From positions 37,327,152 through 37,391,151 of the forward strand of contig NC_087066.1 of assembly GCF_963678635.1 (NCBI RefSeq): 64,000 bases of DNA, given 5' to 3'. The position numbers and the translations under genes were made by a program. The notes under the pieces were generated by a model, which saw only the letters and a program-made list of their open reading frames with translations, ran no database searches and was not told the origin of the DNA. Source of the DNA: Symsagittifera roscoffensis. Taxonomy: Eukaryota > Xenacoelomorpha > Acoela > Convolutidae. Shown in pieces: positions 52,161 through 64,000 of the stretch (positions are counted from its first letter, which is position 1; each line of letters begins with the position of its first letter).

Positions 52161-53567
52161 TCACCGATCGATATAATTTTTTCCAACGAATTTTTTTTAC
52201 CCCATTGAGGATAACGACTTCTTGATTATCCGTTTTTCGTTCTGTTTTTATCACTCGAATACATTCTGTTGAATAGCGCTTCTCATCACAAAGAGGTTTT
52301 TATCTTACTGCTTTGCTGGAAATATTTCGAAAATTTTCGATCTTTTGCCTGTTTTAGATTTTTATAAAGACCATTTATCCACGAGGTAAATAACCAACAT
52401 ACGAGCTGTGCAGCTCATTACGCTGTTGTTCCCCTGCTTGAGAACTACGTCCAATTTTTTTGGTTTCTTTTCTGGGCTGGGTAATCTTGTCTCACCCGCA
52501 AGCAATGAGCACGGATCATAGTGGTCCTCGAACATCCGACTTTTCGATTGAGAGGCGGGGACGTAACCACTTCACAGTCGCTTCTTTTTTGAGTTTGGTT
52601 GGTGAAAGCTGGGCATTGTAGAATAACATCGAAAATGTGCCATTCGAGGAAGGGGCGGGTTCAAAATGACAAAAAAATAGAAAAATTTCCCGACTATTTC
52701 GTCTTTCAAAAAAAATTCGATCTTATTTTGTGAATTCTACCTTAAAACAGCTCTAATAAGCAGTTGATTGTTGCGGGATTTATTTTGGTACAGCCAGCAT
52801 TATTACGATTTCTATGGTCTAACAGAAAGTATTCTTAATTTGGTAGCTTTAATATACAATGCCATCTTCTTTCGAACTTCATTTCGAAATTAGATTTCTT
52901 TCATCAAGTCTCAAAATTTTTAAATTAAAATCTAAGCTTAGCTGCAGTTGGAAAGGTCACTTGAACTTAAACTGCAGTTTTGCTGTTGGTCTTTCTTTCA
53001 TAGCAAGTCACAATTCGAGTTTTTCTATTGAGTTTGCTAATCGATTTCGAACAAATAGATTAAATCGATGATTGTTTGACAATTGAATCTTCGCGACACT
53101 TATACACTCGCTTGGAGACCAAAATCACATGCAGATTCACCATCCTCAACTCTCTACTTAATCGCACATTCCAAACATCGAATGAGCTATGAAAGCCATA
53201 TAAGATACGGACGTATGTTTATCTGTCGATTGTGTGATCACTGGTTTATAAGTCTCAAAGTCACCGGAAGAGCTTTATATAACCTCTGGTTATCTGGAAT
53301 ATGTCCAAAAATGGAGACGAATCAACATAGGAAGGCTCTTACCACGTTCTTTGATCCAAGATAACTTCTTTGTCATCGTTGTTTCAACTTCTTTATCGAA
53401 CAAATGAAGCCAAAAGGCTATAACATCGAGATCACATTTTTGCCCTGGATTTGCTCCTCATTCGGTAAATTTTAACAAATTTCAGTTGGTCTAAAGCTAA
53501 CTATCGATATTTGTTGTTTTGTTGATATTTGCAATTACTCTCGCCTTTTCGATATCGATCTAGTAAG

Positions 53568-56500
53568 ATGAATACAGAACGGGATCGGAAGAATATTGCC
53601 CTGAAATACTATCGGAAGCTTTCCGAGTTCGAGTTAAACAGCAGCCGAAGTATAACCCCAATTTCACAGTCCAAAAACCCCCAGATTCTTTCAGCCCAAT
53701 TAGCCCACGAGTTCAACGCGTACTTCCGACTAATCAAACGAATCCGAAGTCTCGCCAGCTCCAGTGTTGGCTTGTTCCAGGAACTGGAATCGAACAACGT
53801 CTTTCTGGACAGCTATGGCCAGAGTAAGTTTCTGGCTTCCTATCGGAATGTCATGGCAGATGCTTGTGAAAAATACTCAACACTAAACAAGCTAGCCCGG
53901 CCCCCCTGTATAATAGTTTTTGGTCAAGATAGTGTGGCGAAAGCGAAAATTGTGAAAGAACTTTTTGGCCAGGAAATTTTACCTCTCACGCCGCTTAATG
54001 AAGAACTGGAAACGCAGCGTATGGTTAAATTTCGGTACGGAACGGCGCAAAAGTACAATATATCAATAGCTGGGTCATATCTGGAAGAGTATGACTTCAT
54101 TGAAATGCGACACATGATGAACAAAGGATCATCTCCTGGCACTGGAGGCGTTGCACTAGCACCTTACGAAGAGTACCGTCTTCGAGGAGCTGACCGAGAA
54201 AATTTGGATCTCTGCAAGACGTTCCTGGAGATTAAACTTCCACACGCACTCTTGCAAGACGGAAGCCAGGTGTTCGTATCGCCTTGTAATAACCCACACG
54301 CAACAACGGCTCAAATACATAAAGAGTGTATCCGGGATGTCTGCCCGGTCGCAATTTTTGCTCTGAGTTGCGACCACCTGAGTTCCGAGGATGTCGAGGA
54401 CTTGAAATCTGCCAGATCAATTGACCCAAACATCGAGTACTTTTTTATTAACACCAAATCCAGAGTTCAAAACGACTTAACAGAATCGGAAGACCACGCT
54501 TTGAAAGACGGAGTAGTGAAGCAACTACGCGATTTGGGTTTCAATGTCAAACAGATTGCGATCGCCAAAATTCAGGACCTCATTAATGCCGACTTGTACC
54601 CCACGAGTCGTATGAGCTCAATATCCGTTCGGAAATTTGCAAACTCGACACCATACGAGCAAAATCAAGAGGAGTATCCTTTCTTGCCGTATAGCAACAG
54701 ACCTCGAACCAGTGTTACGGACAATCCCAGAAGAATTCAGTTAACTCCGCTTTTTAACGAGGATCTTCACTTTGACGAAGATACTGGAGTTGTTGACCTC
54801 AAAAGCGACTATGCAGGCGACCTTGAAACTTTCCCAGCTTTCATCAAATTCCTGAAAAGGTGCTTAAACAAAAACTTGATCAGCCTTTCAAACGAAGTTT
54901 TCAGGTCTCACCAACACGCACTGCAAAGTATAGTTTGCGAAGGTTTTCAGATATCACGTGACACTCAAGTCAACTACGCCAGGTTGAAATTTGTGAAAAG
55001 TTACGAGAAAAGAGTTTTCAAGGCTTTGAAGGAAATCGTGAACCAGAAAGAGGGCGAGATTCGTGAAAGAATCCGAACCACAATTCAAGACGTCCGAAGT
55101 ACTGTGATTGAAGAAGCCCAAAGACACGAGTTCGTTTCAATTTCCGAGTCATCTCGTCATCGAGATTTGCTCAAAGTTACCGAACTCAACAAATGCGAGC
55201 TGGAAATTCAAAACTTGACACTTCAGATTCTGAATAATAAAATTGTTGCCGAGCTCACGAACTGCATTCCGGAGCTTCAGCAGCCGTTTAGGGACGTAAT
55301 GGAGCGCACACTTGAAACATTAGAAAGAACTGCATACACAAATACAGTTAGGTTTGAAGATATTAATATCAGTTGTAAGCTAGCTTTTAACCAGCTAATA
55401 GACTCTGCAAGTCTAATAGAGGTTAAGCCTTCGTCTATCGCTCTGTATAGAAAACGTCTTTTCGATTCTGTTCGATTCGCTTGTAATTTCTGCTCGTTCA
55501 AAGCACTCCCCCTCCCGACTCAAGAGTGGAGCCGAGACGTCGCCGATCAAACTATTAGCAGCCTGAGTAACACGAAGTTAACACAATTAATCTGCACTCA
55601 ATTTAACTCTATTGTGACCGAATCACATAATCACTTTCTATCTACGCTAAGACAGCTTCAAAATCGTCTGGACAAAATATCCGAGCAAAATCAGAACCAA
55701 AAATCCAAGCTAAGAAAAAACATGTCCCCTAAAAGTGCAAAACTGGCAATCGAGTCAGTCTCTCTACGAGACGCGATGCTCTACGGGATGCCCAAGGTCA
55801 CCCGCGAGTTGGGTCGAGGCCAATATGGGGTCGTAACCTTTTGCCCTTCTTGGGGAAACTACAGACCATGTGCTGTTAAGAGTATAGTACCTCCTGACGA
55901 AAAGCATTGGATTGATCTTTCGATGGAATTTTATTATGCTCGCAGTTTGCCCGATCATGACCGGATCGTCAAAATCCGAGGCTCGGTCATCGACTACATG
56001 TATCCTGGGGGTATGCCCGCAGTTTTGCTGATCATGGATTATTATCCTAGAGATTTCTATACCTCCATTAAGTACCATCTGCCATACAACGAGAGACTCT
56101 CAGTGTCCATAGACGTCGTGGAAGGTCTGCGGTTCCTCCACAGTCAAGGACTCATCCACCGAGACGTGAAGTTACGTAACATTTTACTCGACGACCACAA
56201 TCGAGGTTACATAACCGACCTTGGGTTTTGCAAGGCGGAGTCGATGATAAGTGGGAGTGTGGTCGGAACTCCGATCCACATGAGTCCGGAATTGAGTCGA
56301 GGAAGTTACGACCACTCGGTGGATGTGTATGCGTTCGGAATCTTGTTCTGGTACGCGGCCGCTGGAACAGTTCGTCTGCCGAGGAATTTTGAAAACTGTC
56401 CCAGCAAAGTGAGTTTTTTGTTTCTAGAAAATTAGTCTTGAGTTTTGATTTACTGAAATATTCATTTTAATCAAGAGTAATTACTACTGAACTATTTCAG

Positions 56501-59500
56501 CAGGTAAGAACTTTTTATCAGCCTAGTGACTGAAATTTTAATCCGTTTTTTGAAAACAAAGTCTTGTTAACATAAAAACTGAAAATAAAACTGAAATGAA
56601 AGGAGATATAAATAAAAATATTTCTTTTTACGTAAAACTGAAGTAGCAGTATGTGGTCATACAAGAGCTTCTTGTCTTATTTGAATTTTAAAAAACTCCA
56701 ATTGAAAAACAATTCCAAGAAATATTGATTTTTTTGTTGAAAAATCCAGTTCAACAAAACCCATAGAAGTCAAAAAGCATCAGATTGTTTCCAGTATTTT
56801 TTTTGTTCCGACTTTCGTAACGAAAATAACGGAGTATTTGCTCGGGGTGGTTTTTTTTTCTTCAGACAAAATTCGACATAATTAGCCGAAAGGTATTGTT
56901 GTCCTGAGCTCAAATTTGAAAAGATATTTTACCTGTTATGAGGGTTTCAAGATTGCCAATACGGTAAATTTGAGACAATTAACGCGCGATATAATTCGCG
57001 CTATTAACGTGTAAGCGGAGATTTAATCAGTCTTAGAAATCGTTCCAAATTGGTTAAAGGAAGCTTATTTGCCATAATTGTTTGTTAGTAGGAGCAAAAT
57101 CTACCACTTTGTATTTATGACGCGTGGGGGATGAATTAAATTGAGACTTGAACAGAACAGTGCTTCATAGACCTTAAAAGACAATCGAAACATTCAGGGC
57201 TTTGTCCTGATACGAGCAGTCTTGTTTATTTTTTAAAAATTTAATATAAAATTTAGGGTTTTTTTTTTTACAAAATATAGTTTTTTTTCTTGAATGTTCC
57301 GACTGCCTTTTCAGGTATATGGAGCAGTAATAACATGAAAAAATCAATCGCAATAAATTACAGTAATTTTTATTTTAACCTTGAGATTTTTTTGTTAAAA
57401 TCATCCCCCACACGCCATATAAAGTACAGAGAGATAGATTTTGCTACGAGTAGCAGATCAATTAGGGCAAATAAGCTTACTTCAACCAATTGGGAACAAT
57501 TTCTAAGACGGAATTAATTGCCACTTACGCGTTAAGAGCGCGAAATATATCGCGCGTTTATTGTTACAAATTGGCCGAAATGGCAATCTTTAAACCCCCA
57601 TAAGTTTACGAAAAACGATCACAAGTGAAATATCTTTTTAAATTTAAGCTCAGGACAACAATACCTTTTGAGTGATAAAAAACTTAGTCAAAATGGCTAG
57701 TCAAAATGTCAAAATTTTGTCTAAAAAAAACCCACCCCGAGCACAAATATTCCATTACTTTCGTTTACGAATGTTGGAACAATAATTGACTTGTGAATCT
57801 TTAGGTAAATTGTAGTGGATAAATGACACTGAAGCGTTGCCCTGGTTAAGTATAATAGCAAACAACATGCTTCAGATTAAACTTCAATTTTTTTAATTTC
57901 AAGGAGTGAAAATTTTGATTGGCATTTCTTGATTGATGTATGTGTTACACAAAAAGTATGTTAATCATAGTTTCACGACTATAACATAAAATTATCATAA
58001 ATTGCACTACCTTTTTGGCAGAAAAGCTGAAACTTATAATCAAAAGAAGTTCTTAGGCACATATTTAATTTAACAAAAAAACTGTTTTGTCAAAGCAAAC
58101 TTGAGTGTATCTACCCAAAAAATAATGTTTAAAAAGTGTATCCACTATCTTTTGTTCAAAATTTTCACTCAAATTGTTCCGAGACAGAAAATCATAATAT
58201 TTGAAAATTCAAATCGAATGCTGTAGATTTAATTGAAACTTTTGATTGAAAAAATTTTTTTTGTCTAGAGAATTTCATGTTTTAATGAGACTATTTTTTT
58301 CAAAAGAAATCTTGTTGTCAGATACAGAAAATTTGAATTTTGCCAAACCATTATAAGAAATCTGATTTTTTTCTTCTGTTTTCACTTAAGTTTTTTTTCC
58401 GTGTGTTCTAGGTTCTAGGTTCTTCTACTGATCTTCAGCCAAAAATTTAGTTCTCCTAGCTTATGATTTTTTCTTGGTAAAGAAAACCACATACACAAAA
58501 AATGATGATCAAAAAAATCAAGAAAAGAGCAGGCAAAAATTTTCGCCATACAGTTTTTCAAAATCAAAACAAAAATTAATTCGAAACAAGTTTTGTCAAT
58601 TTGGGGCAGGCTTTGATGTTGAGCCTTTGAAGTAAGTAAAACAAATTATGAAAATAATTTACCATATATAAAAACTATAAATAGCATTTTTTATAACTTA
58701 AAAATTATTTTTTAAGCATTTTTTTAAAAACTTTAAATAACCTTCTCTGTAAGTTGTTCTTTTTCATGTTTTTTTCAATTATTGACTTAAGAATGAACTT
58801 GGCAGTAAATTAAAAGTCCTGAACTATATTCAAAAAATTAATATCAATTTTTAGTTTTGGTTTTTAATAATAGTTTGCTTACAAATTTGATATTGGCCGA
58901 CACGCCGTATTTTTTTTTGCAGGGAAACATCGGAGCATTTCGTTAGCGAAATAATAATTGTCTCCGTAACGAGGCTTTTCTTTCTTGGTTTTTGGTTACG
59001 CGAATCTAAAAACACATTTTTGCTAATATTACTAAACGCTAGTCATACAGTTTCTATAGCTATGAAAAAGACTTATCATAGTTCAATTATGCAACTTTAT
59101 TGCCGCAAATAGGGCACATTTTAGTTTTAATTTTTTTTCATAGATCATAATAAACTTAATTCTGTCGTGATTGGAGCGAAATTCAAGCAACGATCAAAAA
59201 AAAACCAGAAGCTCATATCAATGATTTGGCAATTTTGGGACGTATAAAAAGGGATCTCTTTAACTATATCGGGTACCTAGTAACGAATATCCCCCCTATA
59301 AAGAAATATATCAACAATTAAGCACGTCAGATTTTAAACCCAATAACGAAAATCCCACCTTTTGTAAAAAGGGGGATAAAGTCAAAGAGATCCAAAAATG
59401 ACCCGTTTTTTTCAACTACATCAGGAGAGCCTGTGGAGTGCGGTGCAGAAGGGGTGTCGGCCGGAGAGACTGAGTGTGTTCACGGAGGATGCGTGGGAAC

Positions 59501-61591
59501 TGATGCAGTGGTGCTGGGACGCCACCCCCCACAGACGACCACACATGGGGGAGGTGAGTCAGAGTCATAGTCATAGTCATGTCTTGTCGCCATGTTCTTG
59601 GGAAATATTAATAAAATGTGTAGCCCCGCTGTTTTTGTTCCATTTGGTCCTGACAAACACTACGCTAATCATGTATATCTGTTTTTGTATATATGGGAAG
59701 ACCGGGAGGGTTCTCATGCTTGAAGGGCCGAATGCTTGAAAAATTTCAACCAATCAAAATCGCTAAACGTTTTTATTGGCTAAATGCCTTTCCCACAAAA
59801 TCGAAATCAATATTAACAGAAAAAGTATTAAATCAGTAGAAACTAATCAAAAATGTCGCAAGTTGCGGGTTACAACCGCATTACTATTCAGATAATCATC
59901 AAGACTAATGAGTTCAAAATTATACGAATTTTTCAATCTCGAAAAACGCATCTGCTTATTATCTAATTGGTCAATATTAACACTAATGGCCTGGATTTAT
60001 TTTCTTATTTTGAGGCTCAATTCTGATTGGCTGAAAGTAAGCTAAAATTAATTTCAAGCATTCGGTCCTTCAAGAATGAGGGACGCCACCTGGGAAGACG
60101 CTAGTCATACAATGCTTAAAGGACCGAACGCGCGAAAATTTGACAGCCAATCAAAATTTATTCATTCATATTTCAAAGGAAATAGTTTTGAGTTTAAAGA
60201 GCATTGATTGGTTGAATTTTTTGAGCAGTCGGTCCTTCGTGCATGAGAATAGTGAGAATAGGGTGGCGTCTCTCATGCTTGAAGGACCGAATGCTTGAAA
60301 TTTATTTTAGATTAGTTTCAGCCAACCAGAATTGAGTATTCAAAATCTCGAAGTAAATCGTGAAAATCTCAAAAGTAAGAGAATAAATCCAGGTGATTAG
60401 AGTTAACATTGACCGATTAGATATTAAGCAGATGAGTTTTCAAGACTGAAAAATTCTTATAAACTTGAACTCATAAATCTTGATGTTTATCTGAATAGTA
60501 TTGCAGTCGTAACCTGCAATTTGTAATACTTTTGATTATTTTCCACTGATTTAAAACATTTTCTGTTATTATTGTCTTCGTTTTTGTGAGAAAGGCATTT
60601 AGCCAATAGTAACGCTTAGCGATTTTGATTGGTTGAAATTTTTCAGTCATTCGGTCCTTCAAGCATGAGAGCCCTCCCCGAGAATAGCCCCCATTATTCT
60701 TAGGGTTGTTTTGAATAGGTCTAGGACAACAGGCCGACGGGACTTCAAGCCGAAGGGACTTCAGGCCAAATTTTGAACTTTAAAAGCACCTCAAAACACT
60801 ATTTTTTCATCTGTAAAACGTTGCTTTTCTAAAATCTAGGCAAGTTTAGTCCATAAAAAGCGTTATTCATGACAATGCACCATTTGGGATTGGCATCCGT
60901 TAATAACTTCAGCCGGTATTTGAAATGCTTACATTATAAACATGAAAAACGCCCTCAAATGTATTTTATTTTTCAACTTTCCCAAACATCAGGTGGAGGC
61001 TTAAATTTTATGAAAACGCCAATAACTAGAGAAGAAAGATAATGAAATTCTGAAATTCTTCAAAAAATTTTTTTAATTAATCATATTTCACAACTTTATA
61101 AGGATATATTCAGCTTGAAGTCCCTAATTTTACGATTCGGCTTGAAGTCCCGTCGGCTTGATGTCCGGCACCCGTTTTGAAATCCTTATTTGGAAATAGT
61201 AGATATTGAAATCTATAAAAAACTAAAATACACGCCCCCTTGTGTATGAAGCATGTCAAATTTATCATTTTTCGGGAAAAAAATTTGAACTCTCAAAAAC
61301 GATTTTTCGATCATTGTATAACTTGAGTTGTAACAAAGTTCGGAGGATACATAGCTACTCAATAGCATACCCACAAAATTAACATTAAAAAAAGTTGAAA
61401 TTAATTTTAATGAATTATTGGTTTATTAAACGGAGTTAGCCTTCGTTTCGCAGGTGAGAAGTGCCCTGGATAAGATCCTGGAGGCAGCCAAGGCCAGAAG
61501 ACACAAAGGTCATAAGGGTACACACCACCAATCCAGCAAACAACACGCTGCAGGCTCAGCAAGCAACAACAACAACAATAACAAGCATTAA
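53568..61591 (+). CDS. DSTYK: DSTYK (dual Ser/Thr and Tyr kinase, dusty)
   Basis: Receptor-interacting-like kinase conserved across animals; in vertebrates linked to FGF signalling, cell death and kidney development. Exons 53568-56408, 59425-59553, 61454-61591, all phase 0 (donors AAA|GTGAGT and GAG|GTGAGT; acceptors CATCAG| and CGCAG|), 1035 residues against 929 in human. The long N-terminal region has the family's PPCIIVFGQDS, HALLQDGSQVFVSPC and helical segments. The kinase domain starts at about 740: GRGQYGVV loop, AVK Lys near 771, HRDVKLRN (Asp 866), DLGFCK (Asp 884; DLG instead of DFG, as in the family), GTPIHMSPEL, then ESLWSAV and WELMQWCWDATPHRRP in exon 2. Exon 3 gives a short helix and a Lys/His/Asn-rich tail unlike vertebrate DSTYK. 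ATG 53568 is the first in frame. All kinase residues are present. Confidence 0.95.
56813..57783. mobile_element. Foldback element of about 970 bp in DSTYK intron 1
   Basis: TIRs start TTGTTCCGACTTTCGTAACG with GCTCGGGGTGG and end CCACCCCGAGCAC then CGTTTACGAATGTTGGAACA. Inner arms are also complementary (GTATTGTTGTCCTGAGCTCA ... GAGCTCAGGACAACAATACC in sense, and GCGATATAATTCGCGC ... GCGCGAAATATATCGCGC). The centre has TCAGGGCTTTGTCCTGATAC. No transposase. Confidence 0.85.
57784..59424. other. Rest of DSTYK intron 1
   Basis: AT-rich with long T and A runs. I see no exon or clear repeat. Confidence 0.5.
59703..60680. mobile_element. Foldback element with nested smaller foldback in DSTYK intron 2
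   Basis: Outer arms begin GGGAGGGTTCTCATGCTTGA and end TCAAGCATGAGAGCCCTCCC. The arms run to about 60090 and back from about 60262, sharing AACCAATCAAAATCGCTAA and ATTGGTCAATATTAAC blocks in inverse. The centre (60106-60247) is itself an inverted pair (AATGCTTAAAGGACCGAAC ... TCGGTCCTTCGTGCAT) of a related sequence. Confidence 0.85.
60724..61168. mobile_element. MITE-like element, GGCCGACGGGACTTCAAG family
   Basis: Starts GGACAACAGGCCGACGGGAC then TTCAAGCCGAAGGGAC. Ends with the complement GGCTTGAAGTCCCTA, then TTCGGCTTGAAGTCCCGTCG and GGCTTGATGTCC. About 445 bp, inside DSTYK intron 2. Confidence 0.8.
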
Positions 61592-62178
61592 CAGTGCCAG
61601 GAGTTGAGAAAATATCTTCTCTACTCAAAAAACGCAAAGAAGAATGTACGAAAGCTAAAGCGGCCCGGAACTTGACGAGATTAACATTAAGTCAGCATGG
61701 AGCGAGAAAAATTGTTATGCTTGTCAAATTTTTTTCTCCAACTTCATTAACTTAAGTTTCAATAGTTACGTTATTTTCTGCGATGAATTGTAAAATTATT
61801 CAAAAAATTCGGAAAACAGCAGTTTGTGAGGTGAATCAGCATATACTGTTAATGTGCAAATCTAATGCTGATATATTGATAAAAAAATCATTCATTTTCT
61901 TGAAGGAGAACATCTTAAATGTATTATGAAGCATAGGAATCAAGCGTCACCCCAATATGTTACTTTAATTTGATTAATTTATAATTTGTTGTTTTTTTTC
62001 AATTGTTTTAATTATACCGAGAGTTTTATTTTTATACATTTGTACTTCGATACTCCATACTGTATATTGCCTGGTTGTCTATAAATATTGGAATTGACGA
62101 ATTTTGTGAACCGCTTAGTTTTCGCAGACATTATGGGGAAACACTATGTGCATTGGCTGGCGATTAGGTGGGTTGATA
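61592..62178 (+). other. DSTYK 3' flank
   Basis: Presumed 3' UTR. No single polyadenylation site stands out. Confidence 0.4.
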
Positions 62179-62414
62179 CCCGGGTCGAGGTGCTCGACTT
62201 ATGTTTCGATTTTGAAAGTCGATTAAGTGAAATTCTTTGACTGAAAATCCGCTGTCGAGAAGCAGATTTACCTAGAGCAAAACTAAAGTTTTTTATTTAA
62301 AAAAATTGAGCTTATGCCCAAATTAAATATCCTTCTCGACCGCGGGTTGTCGGTCAAAAAACTGCATTTGCTCGACTTTCAAAGTTGAAGCATAAGACGA
62401 GCAACTTGGCCCGG
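62179..62414. mobile_element. MITE-like inverted repeat, CCGGGTCGAGGTGCTCGAC type
   Basis: Left CCGGGTCGAGGTGCTCGACT then TTATGTTTCGATTTTGAAAG. Right CTCGACTTTCAAAGTTGAAG then CATAAGACGAGCAACTTGGC and CCGG, the diverged complement. About 235 bp. Confidence 0.7.
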
Positions 62415-63184
62415 CTAAACAAATTGATTCTGAGCTCGAGTCAAAATTGGAAGATTCAGTTTGTAAAAATTAATTTCGATGCTGGAATTGCCCATGTTAC
62501 TGTTGGCCATAGCTTTTTCTTTGTCTAAGCACAATCACAAAAAATCAACTGAAAAGCACATGCTATAATTTTTTTTCGGTTCACTCATGGAATTTGATAG
62601 TCAATAAAGTCCAAATATAGGACAAGCACAGTCGAAACGTTCCCGAATTTGGTCGAGAAAGTCAAAATAAAAGTCGAGCTTGGTCGATAAATACCTGATT
62701 TCAGCGGAGAAAGTCAAAAAATTAAGCATAATTTATTTGTTTCAAAATTTTCTCTAAGTTTTTACTGGAAACTGAGCAGACAACCTGCTCAGAAACGACC
62801 TTCGTCAGAAAATAGCAATCAACAACAATCATTTGAGGAGGTTTGCTGACCTTAAAACAAAATTTTCAGAGAAAAATTTTTTCTTTGAGATCTAAGGTTT
62901 CCCGCGGAAAGAAAAAATAATTTTTAAATTAAAGTAAAATTTCCTCAAATTTCAATTATAAGATCAACAGCTTCACTGCAGGTTAGTAAAGCACATAAAA
63001 AACAAAATATTCATTTTCAAAATGATAAACTGTTCGCAAAAATAAAAAATTTTAAACCCCGGTATGGGTAACAATCTCGTTAGAGCCGCCATTGGTTTTG
63101 AACTAAGTAAAGAAACACAAACTTTGAAACGAAACCGAAACAGAATAGAAATCAGTTAGATTTTTGATAGTTTTCTGTAACAAA

Positions 63185-63712
63185 GGTCAGAAAAAGAATT
63201 CATTTGAAGGGAAACAAGACTGCTCGTATCAGGGCGAAGCCCTGAATGTTCTGACTACTTTTTTTGAATAGTGTTGGTTTTAAAAAAGACAGACTCAGAA
63301 CTTCTCTGAGATTTTTTTTAAAAATCAACCCACACAAAATATGTAAAGTACAAAGTGATACACTTTGTATAAACAAAAAAGTCCTAAATAAATTAGATAG
63401 CATGCCTCAATTCAATTTGAAACCATTTCTAAGACAGATTAAATCTCCGCTCACGAGTTGATAGCACAAAATATATCGGCCGTTATTTATCATAATTTGG
63501 GCGAATTGGTAATATTTAGCCCCCCATAGCTTTAAAAATCAATCAAAAGAAAAAATGTTTTTTTTTTTAAATTCGACCTCAACACAGCATTGATTTTTGA
63601 AAGATAAACAAAAATCCGTCTTAAAAGGCTTGTTAAAAAGTCGTTATTTATATGAAGAAAAGAAATACTTGGAGCACAACTATTCTGTCTGTTTTTCGAA
63701 AGTAGTCGGAAT
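63185..63712. mobile_element. Right half of a TTGTTCCGAC-family foldback relative
   Basis: AAGACTGCTCGTATCAGGGC, then GAAGCCCTGAATGTTCTGAC matches the inverted centre of 56813-57783. TTTCTAAGACAGATTAAATC, AAAATATATCGGCCG and a TTCGAAAGTAGTCGGAA end follow in the order of that element's right arm. The sequence after 63712 shows nothing recognisable. Confidence 0.6.
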
Positions 63713-64000
63713 CAAAAGAACCTTTATCTTTACAAGCTTTTGCTTCTTTGTGCCGCTATTGGATAAACATTTGCTTAAGAAAATTTAATGAAATCATAAA
63801 AATAAATTGGAACGAAAAAATAGCAAAACATTGATTTGAAATTGCTTCAAGTGAAACAGTTTCATGATGAAAAACGAAATTATTATTATGTAATCGAAAT
63901 TGACAGGAGAACAAGAAAAGGCTTAAAGTTTATAATGAAATAGTTGAGTTTTTTCTAAAAGTCAGAATGTTTTTTGGTCTAAATTGACCAGGCCATTAAA

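Larger units (their letters stand above)
48843..53567. other. Gene-poor region between old retroelement and DSTYK
   Basis: AT-rich, no convincing exon. It contains a GT microsatellite (50509-50562), an inverted-repeat unit (51351-51744) and a short end of the TTGTTCCGAC family (52093-52160). The last few hundred bases should hold the DSTYK promoter and 5' UTR; the 93-codon frame at 53083-53364 shows no domain. Confidence 0.5.

Noticed and set aside
53083-53364. 93-codon ATG frame upstream of DSTYK
   Set aside because: No domain, odd composition and no splice support; probably 5' flank of DSTYK.

Overview
This window is nuclear DNA from an invertebrate animal. It is AT-rich, its genes are split by GT-AG introns, and it holds single-copy metazoan genes (HELLS, a REPS-type EH-domain gene, DSTYK) among many MITEs, foldback elements and tRNA-derived SINE-like repeats. 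The phylum cannot be fixed from the sequence. A DnaJ protein of the plant ARG1 (Altered Response to Gravity) type is also present.

Layout. Three genes lie head to tail on the minus strand in 1-27.7 kb: an ARG1-like DnaJ gene (370-3210, C-terminal exons beyond the left edge), a REPS-like endocytic adaptor (7533-11710) and a HELLS/LSH chromatin remodeler (14842-27625, ten coding exons whose phases close into an 829-residue reading frame). Intergenic and intronic DNA is mostly repeats. They include a hAT-type element with a perfect 8-bp target duplication that carries a nested SINE-like insert, several long foldback elements, and a tandemly duplicated unit of about 0.85 kb.

The centre (27.8-46.7 kb) is a nested stack. 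A head-to-tail dimer of a terminal-inverted-repeat element, flanked by the 8-bp direct repeat AAAAACCC, contains a 17.7-kb Ty3/gypsy-type LTR retrotransposon (28474-46198, plus strand). That element has near-identical LTRs, a leader of about 3 kb with an array of a CCGGAGGGGT motif, a Gag-protease ORF, and a Pol ORF in the -1 frame. Pol ends in a region that looks like a TARG1/Poa1-type macrodomain. Downstream are an ORF with a truncated SGNH/GDSL-type esterase-like region and a broken fourth ORF. An older relative lies in the opposite orientation just to the right (about 46.7-48.8 kb) and keeps a complete fourth ORF. The retrotransposon starts about 0.85 kb from the HELLS start codon, on the opposite strand.

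The right side (48.9-64 kb) is a gene-poor stretch followed by DSTYK on the plus strand (53568-61591, three coding exons). Both DSTYK introns carry foldback elements, and another MITE-like unit and a fragment of a shared family lie downstream.

The host genes do not form one pathway. The most interesting content is the unusual set of accessory domains in the giant retrotransposon, and its position beside HELLS, a gene whose known role in other animals and plants is DNA methylation and transposon silencing.
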